DNA of 13,647 nt from JBGTBQ01 sp041749275 (GCA_041749275.1 JBGTBQ010000435.1:1-13647), one strand, 5' to 3'. Shown: positions 6,749 through 13,647, counted from the stretch's first letter. Numbers and translations: made by a program. Notes: generated by a model from the sequence alone, not told the origin.

Positions 6749-7021
6749 CTTATCAGGCAGATCCTATCTGCCGGTCACCTTAGCGCGCGGGGCAGCGTCA
6801 GGGACGGCGTACCGCACAGCCGGAAGAATGTCGCGGCGGATAGCGGGCTACGCTTCGACTCGACGATTTGCGCGGGCGCCGTACAACATTGAAGCCGCGC
6901 GATGATAAGCATGGCAGCGTGAGCCGGCGGCGGTAATCTTAACTGCTCGCCCGGCTTCGGCCTTTGTCCGGAGTGCGGGCGGAACAAACGCTGAAGATTG
7001 AAAGCGGGTTGGTCACATTCC
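6749..7021. other. Intergenic stretch with a short hairpin after the lipase gene
   Basis: Eight nt after the lipase stop is a perfect 7-bp stem with a 3-nt loop, GGCAGAT-CCT-ATCTGCC (6756-6772), without a T-run; it may be a weak terminator. A second pairing, CGCCCG (6948-6953) with CGGGCG (6976-6981), lies before the next gene. The short frames here show no ribosome site and no recognisable protein, and I see no tRNA. Confidence 0.4.
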
Positions 7022-7255
7022 ATGTTGATAGTCAAATATATGCTGATTGGCTTGATGTGCGGGGTGCTTCTTGGAGCGATCATTGTGATTATTGGCGACG
7101 GGCCGGCAGCTTTATTTTCCAATGAATCTTCATGGCTAGGACCGAAGAAGGAGTGGACACGCGGATTTATGTTTGGTTTTATGAAATTAGGCGCGATATT
7201 GGGAACGATTCTCGGTTTAATCGCCGGGGCGGTCATAACTTTTGTCCGCCGCTAA
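7022..7255 (+). CDS. Small two-helix membrane protein, unknown function
   Basis: 77 residues from the ATG at 7022. Two hydrophobic segments, about residues 3-25 (IVKYMLIGLMCGVLLGAIIV) and 50-74 (FGFMKLGAILGTILGLIAGA), flank a polar loop (SSWLGPKKEWTRG), so a helical hairpin in the membrane is likely. Glycine-rich helices of this kind pack tightly. No family is recognised. The start is uncertain: no clear ribosome site precedes 7022; a TTG at 6998 would add eight residues, and an ATG at 7040 would remove six. Base composition is lower in GC than the neighbours (25 of 60 bases G or C in 7141-7200 by hand count), which suggests different origin. The stop is followed 8 nt later, in the same phase, by the VWFA 3' fragment. 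Confidence 0.6.
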   Translation: MLIVKYMLIGLMCGVLLGAIIVIIGDGPAALFSNESSWLGPKKEWTRGFMFGFMKLGAILGTILGLIAGAVITFVRR

Positions 7256-7263
7256 TTCTTTAC

Positions 7264-7438
7264 GACTTTCAACGCGATGATGCACAGCCAGTATAGCCTC
7301 GCCTACAACCCCGGCGAGCGGCGCGACGGCAAGAAGCACAAGATTGTCGTCAAGGTGGACGTGGACGGCGACGGCACGCTCGACGATAAGGAGTTCGTCG
7401 TCAAGGCCCGACAGTTCTACAACGCGCCGAAGGGATAA
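7264..7438 (+). pseudogene. Truncated copy of the 3' end of the VWFA gene
   Basis: This 175-bp stretch matches 2899-3073, the last 57 codons and stop of the VWFA gene, at 170 of 175 positions with no gap. The five differences are GG to AC (Arg to His), two silent third-position changes (TAC/TAT and ATC/ATT) and TGA to TAA. Similarity stops sharply at the stop codon on one side and just before GACTTTC on the other. The EF-hand-like loop is intact. There is no ribosome site; a 53-residue frame from 7277 is possible but unlikely to be used. It is best read as the remnant of a full paralog whose 5' part was lost. Confidence 0.88.
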
Positions 7439-7456
7439 TTCAGTCTCCGAAACGAG

Positions 7457-7501
7457 AAAGCGAGAGGCCGCGAGGAACATTCCCCGCGGCCTCTCGCTTT
7501 T
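7457..7501. terminator. Strong bidirectional rho-independent terminator
   Basis: A perfect 16-bp stem, AAAGCGAGAGGCCGCG (7457-7472) and its complement (7485-7500), has a 12-nt loop and ends in TTTT on the plus strand; the minus strand ends in a CTTTCTCGTTT tail. It lies between convergent transcription units, the VWFA fragment and the HD-GYP gene, and could serve both. Confidence 0.85.
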
Positions 7502-7584
7502 CAAATTGAGACGGCGGACACAGCCCGCCTCTAAACCAGACTGCAAGCCGATGCGCCAACCACTCTCGCCAATCGCGCTTTCGC

Positions 7585-10074
7585 TTATTCGATGAAAGTA
7601 TACCGTTGCGCCGCGCTGTGCCGCGCGAACTGGCTGAAGGAGCGGTGCGCCGACTTATCCGCTTGCAAGCGGCGCTCGGCGGCGACGAGCAGTTCATCAA
7701 GCGTGTCGCCGTCTTCGACGAGACGGGCCTGCCCGACGCTCACGTCAAACGCCACCCGCTCCGCGCCCGTCACCGAGGAGTAGTGCCCGGCCATACACGC
7801 CTGAACACGCACGGCAATCTCGCCCACTACTTCCGGCGACGTGTCGCGCAAAAGCGCGACGAACCGGTCGCCCGCCTCGCGCACGAGCACGTCCTCGCGC
7901 CGGAGTTGCGTGCGTATCTCACCGGCGATCTCTTGCAGCAACAGCGCGCCGCGCCCTTCGCCGCGCGCATCGCTGATCCGGCGAAAGTCGTTCAAGTCCA
8001 TCGAGAGGATGGTCAACTGATGCTCGTCGGCGGCGGCGCGCGCCCGCTCCTGCTCGAAGAAGGCGCGCAGGTAGAGCGCGTTCGGGAGTCCGGTGAGCTG
8101 GTCGGTCAGGCCGCTCGCACGTGTCTCGGCCAACAGCATCGCGCCGTGCAGCGCGTCCGAGGTGAGACTGGCGACCTGCGCCAGCGTCCGCAGTTGGTCT
8201 TCCGTATAGCGTTCGATGGAACGCGAGTAGAGCGCCAACGCTCCGAGCGTGCGATCTTCGCGGACGAGCGGGTGGACGGCCAGCGTGCGGTAGCCTTCGA
8301 GGCGGCTACCGAGCGCCGAGAGGTCGAGCGCCGGGTCGGTGTTGGCGAACTGCTTGTTGTTGGCAATGACCCAGCCGGTGACGCCCTCGCCCTGACGCAC
8401 GCCGCGCCCATGGAAGCTGTCGGCGTCCGCCCCTGCCGCGTGCGCGACGCGCGCCGTCGCGCCGCTCTCATCACAGAGGTAGACGGCGCAGGTGTCGAAC
8501 GGCACGAGCTTTTCGAGTTTGCCGGTCACGACCGAGAGCGTCTCGTAAATGCCGAGGCTTCCGGTGAACTCCTGCGCCAGTTCGTAGAGCGCGACAACCT
8601 CGTGGCTCGACTTGTGCGCGGCGAGAATCGCCTGAAGATACTCGGCGGGCTTCTCCGCCGTCATCGCCGCGCTTTCCTCGGCCAGCCCGGCGGCGGGCAC
8701 GGCCCTGCGAATCGCCTCGGTCTCCTCGACCGCGAGCGGCGTAAAGGATTTCTGTCCCTTCTTGAGTCGCGCGATCTCGGCCTCGAACGTTGGCAGGTTG
8801 GCGATGAACAGCTCGACGATGCGCGGGTCGTAAAAGGCGCCGCTCTCCTTCTCAAGTAGTTCGACGGCCTCCTCGCGCGTCATCGCGCGCCGGTACTGGC
8901 GGTCTTCGCGCACGGCGTCGAAGCAATCAACCACGGTCAGCACGCGCGCCGTCAAAGGTATCTCTTCGCCCTTGAGGCCGTCAGGGTAGCCCGCGCCGTC
9001 CCAGCGCTCGTGATGTGAGCGGACGATGGGGACGAGCGGGTACGGGAACTTGATGCGTTCGAGTATCTGCGCGCCGACGACCGTGTGAAGTTTCATCTTG
9101 TCGAACTCGGCGGCGGTGAGTTTACCCGGCTTGTTGAGGATGTAGTCGGGGACAGCAATCTTGCCGATGTCGTGTAAGAGCGCACCGGCGTGCAGCGCCT
9201 CGCGCTCTTTGCCGGTGAGACCGAGCAGGCGGGCCATGCCATCGGCGTAAATCTGCACGCGCTGAACGTGCTCGTGCGTAATCTGATCTTTCGCGTCCAC
9301 CGCGGTGGCGAAGGCTTCGAGGGTGCGTAGATGCAGCGCGCGCGTCTCTTCGATGTGCTGGTGCGCGGCCTCAATGTTTTTGAGGTAGGGGCGGTAGGCG
9401 AGGTAGTTCGCCAGCAACACCGGCACCGTAAAGACGACGGCGACGAAGCCGTAGTAGTAGATGAGCGCATTGACGACCGCCGCCGTCAGCGCCCCCGTGA
9501 AGTAAGTGATGAAGACCCAGCTATAGCTCTCGCGCCATGTGCGGAGCATTGGCTTGCCGCTCTTGAGCGCGACGAGCGCCACCACCAGCCCGTGGTTGAT
9601 GATGGCCTGCGCGACGGCGAGCATACCGAGCGCGAGCGCGTAAGCCGGGAAGGTCTCGCGGCTGTGCGCGAGCAGCCGCACGTCGCCGAAGTTGAAGGCG
9701 ACGAGCGCGCAGGCGAGGTAGAGCGCGCAGCAGATGAGCGCGATGTTCGAGGCGAAGGTGAGCCAGCGACGTGTGACGCGCGCCGACTCGCTCGCCGTGG
9801 CCGCCGCGGCGACGAGCACGCCAGCGTCCGCGCCGCACAACAGCACGGTCAGAAAGATAATCGTATCCGAGGCCGTGACGACGCCGCGGTCGCCCGGAAT
9901 CTTCGAGGTCGGAAACCAACTCGCGCCAACCGCGAGCAGCGCCAATGCAAAGAGATGCGAGTCCGCGCCCGCATCCGCGACGCGCCACAGCGACAGCCCC
10001 AACAGCCCCGCGCCGCACACGACGAGCAGCAGCCTGAAAGCCGTCAACAACACGCTTCGTTTCCTGTCTTCCAT
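7585..10074 (-). CDS. Membrane-anchored HD-GYP phosphodiesterase with GAF and degenerate GGDEF domains
   Basis: 829 residues. Residues 1-225 hold about seven hydrophobic segments forming a membrane sensor module. Residues about 247-425 are a complete HD-GYP domain: HDIGK (301-305), HHERWDGAGYP (354-364) and DCFDAVREDRQYR (383-395), the signature of metal-dependent c-di-GMP phosphodiesterases. Residues about 490-650 form a GAF domain (GVTGWVIANNKQFANTD). Residues 655-829 are a GGDEF domain whose motif reads AGDRF (734-738) instead of GGDEF, so cyclase activity is doubtful, while the RxxD inhibitory site (RRED, 725-728) keeps its standard spacing of five residues. The protein probably degrades c-di-GMP and may sense it or GTP through the C-terminal domain. 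GGGGTGAG lies just before the ATG. A very weak upstream promoter pair (TTGCCC and TTTAAA, 19 bp apart, 10164-10134) is possible. Confidence 0.92.
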   Translation of the reverse strand: MEDRKRSVLLTAFRLLLVVCGAGLLGLSLWRVADAGADSHLFALALLAVGASWFPTSKIPGDRGVVTASDTIIFLTVLLCGADAGVLVAAAATASESARVTRRWLTFASNIALICCALYLACALVAFNFGDVRLLAHSRETFPAYALALGMLAVAQAIINHGLVVALVALKSGKPMLRTWRESYSWVFITYFTGALTAAVVNALIYYYGFVAVVFTVPVLLANYLAYRPYLKNIEAAHQHIEETRALHLRTLEAFATAVDAKDQITHEHVQRVQIYADGMARLLGLTGKEREALHAGALLHDIGKIAVPDYILNKPGKLTAAEFDKMKLHTVVGAQILERIKFPYPLVPIVRSHHERWDGAGYPDGLKGEEIPLTARVLTVVDCFDAVREDRQYRRAMTREEAVELLEKESGAFYDPRIVELFIANLPTFEAEIARLKKGQKSFTPLAVEETEAIRRAVPAAGLAEESAAMTAEKPAEYLQAILAAHKSSHEVVALYELAQEFTGSLGIYETLSVVTGKLEKLVPFDTCAVYLCDESGATARVAHAAGADADSFHGRGVRQGEGVTGWVIANNKQFANTDPALDLSALGSRLEGYRTLAVHPLVREDRTLGALALYSRSIERYTEDQLRTLAQVASLTSDALHGAMLLAETRASGLTDQLTGLPNALYLRAFFEQERARAAADEHQLTILSMDLNDFRRISDARGEGRGALLLQEIAGEIRTQLRREDVLVREAGDRFVALLRDTSPEVVGEIAVRVQACMAGHYSSVTGAERVAFDVSVGQARLVEDGDTLDELLVAAERRLQADKSAHRSFSQFARHSAAQRYTFIE

Positions 10075-10089
10075 CGCTCACCCCACGAC

Positions 10090-10121
10090 GCGCACGGGCT
10101 TTGGCCCGGACGCATTTTTTT
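10090..10121 (+). terminator. Plus-strand terminator-like hairpin in the leader of the HD-GYP gene
   Basis: GCGCACGGGC (10090-10099), a TTTG loop and GCCCGGACGC (10104-10113) pair at 8 of 10 positions, followed by A and seven T (10115-10121). On the plus strand this is a good rho-independent terminator, yet no plus-strand gene precedes it. It could stop antisense transcription across the HD-GYP gene. On the minus strand the same stem lies 15 nt before the start codon, where it may affect translation. Confidence 0.5.
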
Positions 10122-10153
10122 GCGGCTGGAATTTTTAAATGGAGGGGTTTGAA

Positions 10154-10246
10154 ATGAAGGGCAAGAACACGCGAAGGCTCGCCACACCTGTGGGCGCCCA
10201 GAAAATCGTCAGCGAGATTCGTGCCATGCCCTCATCAGAGGCTTAA
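10154..10246 (+). CDS. Possible small ORF of 30 residues, antitoxin-like N-terminus
   Basis: An ATG at 10154 follows a strong GGAGGGG site (10141-10147) by 6 nt and reads MKGKNTRRLATPVGAQKIVS followed by EIRAMPSSEA to a TAA. The end, IVSEIRAMPSSEA, faintly recalls the EIRALPPEE-type helix near the start of some small antitoxins, so it may be a truncated relic. An in-frame ATG at 10139 would add five residues. It could be chance; the ribosome site is the best evidence. Confidence 0.3.
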   Translation: MKGKNTRRLATPVGAQKIVSEIRAMPSSEA

Positions 10247-10532
10247 GTTTCTGAAAACAAGAGGATTAGGACGGAGAGGAAGAGAGCCGCCGCCGGCGCG
10301 GTTCATGCCACTTTGACCGCGTTGACCGATAACGGCTGACCGGGATGCGGCAATGTGACCGGACGAGATGGAATGGCGGAACGTAGATTTCTGATGGCGG
10401 ATTGATAAGAAGCTGCCTGTCTTTAATCCGCAATCGCTTCAATCGAAACTGACGAGCATGGGACGCGGGCGCTCTGAACGCTTGGCGGTCGCTCGCGCAT
10501 TGTCTCCGTGTCCCAATCTGGTCAGGACTGAG
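10247..10532. other. Intergenic region with repeated TGACCG words
   Basis: No supported gene. TGACCG occurs four times (10314, 10323, 10337, 10356). GCGGATT (10397-10403) faces AATCCGC (10425-10431) as a loose inverted repeat. This lies downstream of the Schlafen-type gene and upstream of the HD-GYP gene, both on the minus strand; no clear terminator for the former is seen. Confidence 0.35.
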
Positions 10533-11846
10533 TTAGACCCCGTGGAGCCGCAGGCGAAACTCGTCGTTGAAAACCTGTACATCGGCCTTGCGACCCGCGA
10601 AGAGTCGCGCTTCGCGCAGGAGCATCGGCAGGCCGCCGCGCGGGAGCGTGAGTCCGTAGGCTGGGCTGCTAAAGATGGCGGCGAGTTGCGGGTTGAGGCG
10701 CTGCGGCACGCCGTAGCGTATTGCGCGTTGCATCACCGGCGCGAAGCCGTTCGTGCGGCGCGGGTTCGACACTTCAATCGAGTGGTCGAAGATGTGCAGG
10801 CGCGTCGTGGCGCCGGCGAGCGAGAGGTCGCGGTGTGCGAGCGCGTTCGCCAATCCTTCGGCGACGGCCCAGCGGTGATAGTTCGCGCGCGCCGCCACCG
10901 GAGCCTCCACCTCTTTGCCGGGGAACGAATGCGGGCGCTTGTCCCACAAATCGCAGTAGCGCTCGACGAAGCGCAAGCTCGATTCATAAAGAGTGTGCAG
11001 GTTCCCTTTAAGTTGGACGGACTCGATCTTCGGCGACTGCGGGGTATCGCCCGCGAAACGAACGGCGTTGATGGCGGCGCGCGGAAGGAGTTCGGCAACG
11101 CGCTCATCGCGCCCGAAGAGGAGCAGCCCCGCGACCGTCGGCGCGACGCCAGCAGCCGCGCCGTAGGCGCTCGGGACGGCGAGCGCGAGGTCGCGCTCAA
11201 GCACTTCGGCGGTCGGGTAACCTGCGTCGGCGCGGGCGTGCGCGTAGGCGTCGCCTTCGAATTCGCGGACGAAGCTCCACAGGTGGGCTTCGTCCATGTC
11301 CTCCAGTCCCGCGCCCACCGCCGCGATATTCTCGAAGCGGATGGGGCGCGCTTCGTCCATGAGCGCGGAGAGTTCCTCACGCGACGCCTCGCGCTTTTCC
11401 GCCCCGATGCGTAGGAAGTAGCGCCCGTCTCGCGTGCGGTAGGGACGGCGCTTGCCCACCACGTCGAGCGCGACGACGCGCAGGCCGTTGTCGAAGGCGA
11501 CGATGTCAATGAGCGGAAAGAGCGGCGGAGCGATGTCCTCGCGGCAGATGCGGACGAGTTCATCGCGCACGGCTTCGGCGTCGTCCACGCCCTCGACGCG
11601 CAGGTTGTCATTGACGCCGAAGACGATCAGTCCGCCGCCCGTGTTGGCTAAGGCGACGATGCCTTGCGCGATCTTCTCCGGATTGGAGAGTTTGACTTTG
11701 AGTTCGAGGAAGGTATCTTCGCCGCCGCGCACGAGCGTCATCAACTCCGCGCGCGAGGTCTGTGGGGCGGCGGTCGTCAGATATTCCTGAAAGGTGCGTT
11801 CGCCGAGCGGTTCGTGACGCTGGTTGCGAAATTTTCTGCGAGCCAT
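10533..11846 (-). CDS. Schlafen/AlbA_2-domain protein with GHKL ATPase-like C-terminus
   Basis: 437 residues from the ATG at 11846. Residues about 43-160 form an AlbA_2 (Schlafen-type) domain: EDTFLELKVKLSNPEKIAQG, then IVALANTGGGLIVFGVND, a strong family signature. Residues about 320-437 match the C-terminal ATPase-like part of these RecG-like regulators (AEGLANALAHRD at 329-340, then a SIEVSNPRR strand). The family is described as putative transcriptional regulators or nucleic-acid-binding proteins; some members are found near defence loci, but nothing here proves that role. The start is uncertain: no good ribosome site precedes 11846, and a GTG at 11945 would add 33 residues that look like translated spacer. 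It lies 237 bp downstream of the permease gene on the same strand, with hairpins between, so a shared operon is unlikely. Confidence 0.85.
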   Translation of the reverse strand: MARRKFRNQRHEPLGERTFQEYLTTAAPQTSRAELMTLVRGGEDTFLELKVKLSNPEKIAQGIVALANTGGGLIVFGVNDNLRVEGVDDAEAVRDELVRICREDIAPPLFPLIDIVAFDNGLRVVALDVVGKRRPYRTRDGRYFLRIGAEKREASREELSALMDEARPIRFENIAAVGAGLEDMDEAHLWSFVREFEGDAYAHARADAGYPTAEVLERDLALAVPSAYGAAAGVAPTVAGLLLFGRDERVAELLPRAAINAVRFAGDTPQSPKIESVQLKGNLHTLYESSLRFVERYCDLWDKRPHSFPGKEVEAPVAARANYHRWAVAEGLANALAHRDLSLAGATTRLHIFDHSIEVSNPRRTNGFAPVMQRAIRYGVPQRLNPQLAAIFSSPAYGLTLPRGGLPMLLREARLFAGRKADVQVFNDEFRLRLHGV

Positions 11847-11925
11847 TTGTGTCGAGACGGGGCTGCAAAACCCGCCCGGATACCCGCGGCTCTGCGACTC
11901 GATGGAGCGCGCGAAACAGCCTCGC

Positions 11926-12003
11926 CCGTTAAGACATAAAGGCACAAAGAAGAAACATAAAGTCAGCGTCTATGATTTTCTTTGCGCCTTCGTATCTTAA
12001 CGG
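11926..12003. repeat. Imperfect inverted repeat, about 25-bp arms
   Basis: CCGTTAAGACATAAAGGCAC (from 11926) is largely complementary to the stretch ending CGTATCTTAACGG (to 12003); CCGTTAAG/CTTAACGG is perfect, and inside the stem 17 of 21 aligned bases agree. The loop is AT-rich. It lies upstream of the Schlafen-type gene and overlaps its possible longer GTG start, which further argues for the ATG at 11846. It may be a MITE-like repeat or an end-of-transcript structure for the permease gene. Confidence 0.55.
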
Positions 12004-12029
12004 TCGAGCTGCCGCGCTCGCCGAGGTCG

Positions 12030-12082
12030 AGAGGTACCGGGGCACCTCTGGGATTAACGAACGGCGCACAAAAACGGCGCCG
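12030..12082 (-). terminator. Two hairpins after the permease stop codon, possible terminator
   Basis: Read on the minus strand, CGGCGC (12082-12077) pairs with GCGCCG (12067-12062) two bases after the stop, and AGAGGTGCC/GGTACCTCT (12049-12030) forms a second stem with one G-U pair. Neither is followed by a real T-run, so termination is only a candidate role. Confidence 0.4.
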
Positions 12083-12083
12083 C

Positions 12084-13647
12084 TCAACCTAGAATCTGGC
12101 CGCCCTCTTCGCCGGTCTTGCCGGTTACGGCCTCTAAAATTTCAAGCTCGCGCCGCGCGAGCGTGCGTCCCTGACTCGAAATCAACAACAGATAAAGCCC
12201 GATAGCGGCGGCGGCGAACAGCGCGAGTATAACATACTTGACGAGGTGGCTCTCCGCGAAGTGCGCGGCGGCGATTGATGCGAGCGGCGGCGCCGCGAGC
12301 GCGATGAAGATGGGCACGAGCAGCAACCCGGCGACGCCCGAACGGTTCATGCGCTTGCCGAACTCGACGCGCTTCGGGAAGTGGAGCGAGAACCAGTTGC
12401 CGGCGAGCGCGAACAGCGCCGCATAGGTGGTGAACGCGAGCGCCGCGAAGAGCAGCGTCCACGTCGAGAGGTCACGGAAGACAAGTCCGCCCGCCAACGT
12501 CGCCGCGAGCGCGAAGACGGCGGCCACGAACGTCAACGCGATATTCTTCCCGACCAGAATCTTCCAACGTTCGACCGGCGCGAGCACCAGCGCGCGCAAG
12601 CCCGCGCCGTCATAGCCGAAGAGGTTGGTCGAAAGCGGCGAGACGAGCATGAAGACGTAGAGCACGCTGAAGATTGTGCCCGCGCCCTCGGCGTAAGGGC
12701 TGAAACTCTCCCATCCGCTCCGCCGCGCCCCCGAACCCATCGGCGCCAGACGCAGCACGACCGTCAGCCCCACCGCCATCAGCGCGACCACTTTCAACTG
12801 CGGGTTGCGAAGCGCGTAACGCAGTTCCTTCTCCACGAGCGCCGACATCTGCGCCGACACAAGCGGCAACCACCACCCCGCATACCGACCGGACGGCTCA
12901 GTCTTCCGCACTCTCCTCTCTCTCGCTCGCCCCTTTCCGCCTCCGCCGATGCCTAACGCCGTGCGCCGCGCGATGCGATAGGTGACGAAGACGAAGACCA
13001 GCGTGTAGGCCGCGAGCGTCAGGAGCGCCGCCGCGAAACTCGCTCCGCCTCCTTCGCGCAAGCCAACGGTCAAGGCAACGGCGGCGGCCCCCGGCGGCGT
13101 CCAGCGCACGCCGCGAAAAGACTCCGCGTGGCGCGCGAAGGAGGGTGCAAGCTGCCCCATCAACGCGCCCGACAAACCCAGCACGCCGCCCAAAAGCGCC
13201 AGCACCGTCTCGCCGCGCGTGCGTCTTCTCCTCATCAGCGAGCCGATGGCCGTCGAAAGCATCTTCGACAGCGACAGCCCGCACGCGAACGCGGCCAGCG
13301 CCAGCAGAAGTGCGCGCACGACGTTCCCCGTCGCCAGCCCTGCCCCTAGCGCGAGTCCGAAGACCGCCGGTCCCGCGAAGATCGTCGAGAGGCTGACCAA
13401 CTCGCTCAAGAAGTCAACCGCGAAGAGTTTCGCCAGCGAGACCGGATAGAGCAACAGCCGCCCCGCATCGAACCGGCTGCCGCCGCCAATCCCCAGCGGC
13501 GCGAACGCCCACAGCATGTAGACCATCACGAAGATGAACAGCAGGAGGAACGGGGCTGTCTCTCCGGCCCGCGCGCCGTCGCCGCGCGCTTCATCGGACA
13601 CGAGCGCATAAGCCGCGACCCCCAGCGCCGCCCCGACGCCGAGCGAG
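12084..13647 (-). CDS. ABC-2-type transporter permease, 5' end outside the window
   Basis: The frame is open to the right edge: upstream of a GTG at 13601 it continues with SLGVGAALGVAAYAL, a hydrophobic stretch, so the true start lies beyond 13647 and about 520 residues are visible. There are about 11-12 hydrophobic segments in two halves. Between them is a basic cytoplasmic loop (GGGGKGRARERRVRKTEPSG) and then the conserved ALVEKELRYALRNPQLKV motif typical of large ABC-2 export permeases; later FGYDGAGLRALVLAPVERWK resembles the conserved segment in the second half of such permeases. It probably forms the membrane channel of an exporter whose ATPase lies outside the window, likely upstream. 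The substrate cannot be told. The stop is followed by two hairpins. Confidence 0.85.
   Translation of the reverse strand, partial: SLGVGAALGVAAYALVSDEARGDGARAGETAPFLLLFIFVMVYMLWAFAPLGIGGGSRFDAGRLLLYPVSLAKLFAVDFLSELVSLSTIFAGPAVFGLALGAGLATGNVVRALLLALAAFACGLSLSKMLSTAIGSLMRRRRTRGETVLALLGGVLGLSGALMGQLAPSFARHAESFRGVRWTPPGAAAVALTVGLREGGGASFAAALLTLAAYTLVFVFVTYRIARRTALGIGGGGKGRARERRVRKTEPSGRYAGWWLPLVSAQMSALVEKELRYALRNPQLKVVALMAVGLTVVLRLAPMGSGARRSGWESFSPYAEGAGTIFSVLYVFMLVSPLSTNLFGYDGAGLRALVLAPVERWKILVGKNIALTFVAAVFALAATLAGGLVFRDLSTWTLLFAALAFTTYAALFALAGNWFSLHFPKRVEFGKRMNRSGVAGLLLVPIFIALAAPPLASIAAAHFAESHLVKYVILALFAAAAIGLYLLLISSQGRTLARRELEILEAVTGKTGEEGGQILG

Noticed and set aside
6749..6905. Possible remnant protein tail ending APYNIEAAR on the plus strand
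   Set aside because: Not recognised, no start or ribosome site, and it is only the out-of-frame end of a lipase shadow frame.
6775..7236. Minus-strand frame of 153 codons across the small membrane ORF
   Set aside because: Low-complexity translation that crosses spacer and the opposite gene; the two-helix pattern on the plus strand is much more protein-like.
7606..8859. Long plus-strand frame (417 codons) opposite the HD-GYP gene
   Set aside because: It is the antisense shadow of a clear HD-GYP/GAF/GGDEF gene; its translation is Arg/Gly/Val-rich without any domain or signal.
9331..10152. Plus-strand frame of 273 codons opposite the HD-GYP membrane part
   Set aside because: Arg/Glu-rich shadow of the minus-strand gene with no domain.
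10458..11414. Plus-strand frame of 318 codons opposite the Schlafen-type gene
   Set aside because: Antisense shadow caused by GC-rich codon use; no recognisable protein, no ribosome site.
1..13647. CRISPR arrays, tRNA or rRNA genes and full insertion sequences
   Set aside because: No regularly spaced repeats, no tRNA-type arms and no transposase coding region were seen on either strand.

Overview
The window looks like chromosomal DNA of a GC-rich, Gram-negative-type bacterium, most likely Acidobacteriota (perhaps the Blastocatellia/Pyrinomonadales side). The main reason is the gene at 1832-3073, which has the layout of the acidobacterial 'VWFA-related' secreted proteins. Many products carry signal peptides, and the proline/threonine linkers and asparagine/aspartate-rich calcium-type loops also fit. 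The taxon is an inference; no rRNA or tRNA gene is present.

Layout. The left edge (1-376, minus) is the 5' end of a secreted helical protein cut by the window. After a 365-bp divergent spacer come three plus-strand exported proteins: a LecA/PA-IL-lectin-like protein (742-1563), a VWFA-related protein with a C-terminal EF-hand-like loop (1832-3073) and a 1099-residue multidomain LCAT-type lipase/acyltransferase (3449-6748). The spacers hold unusual structure: a heptad repeat with inverted arms (1567-1671), a 62-nt near-palindrome (1678-1739), two promoter-like sites with 18-bp spacers (1751-1780 and 3228-3257), and a 131-bp element with perfect 20-bp terminal inverted repeats and a 4-bp target duplication (3095-3225), which I read as a MITE.

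A low-GC two-helix membrane protein (7022-7255) follows, then a 175-bp, 170/175-identical copy of the 3' end of the VWFA gene (7264-7438), then a strong bidirectional terminator (7457-7501). The right half is on the minus strand: a membrane-anchored HD-GYP/GAF/GGDEF protein of c-di-GMP signalling (7585-10074) with a degenerate GGDEF active site but a kept I-site, a Schlafen/AlbA_2-type protein (10533-11846), and an ABC-2-type permease cut by the right edge (12084-13647).

How they work together. The plus-strand genes share a cell-surface theme (secreted, glycan or lipid targets, acidic calcium-type loops), but separate promoters and structured spacers argue against one operon. I see no new multi-gene system that the sequence can prove. 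The strongest leads are the MITE abutting the lipase promoter, the duplicated VWFA 3' end in phase with the small membrane ORF, and the degenerate GGDEF with an intact I-site.
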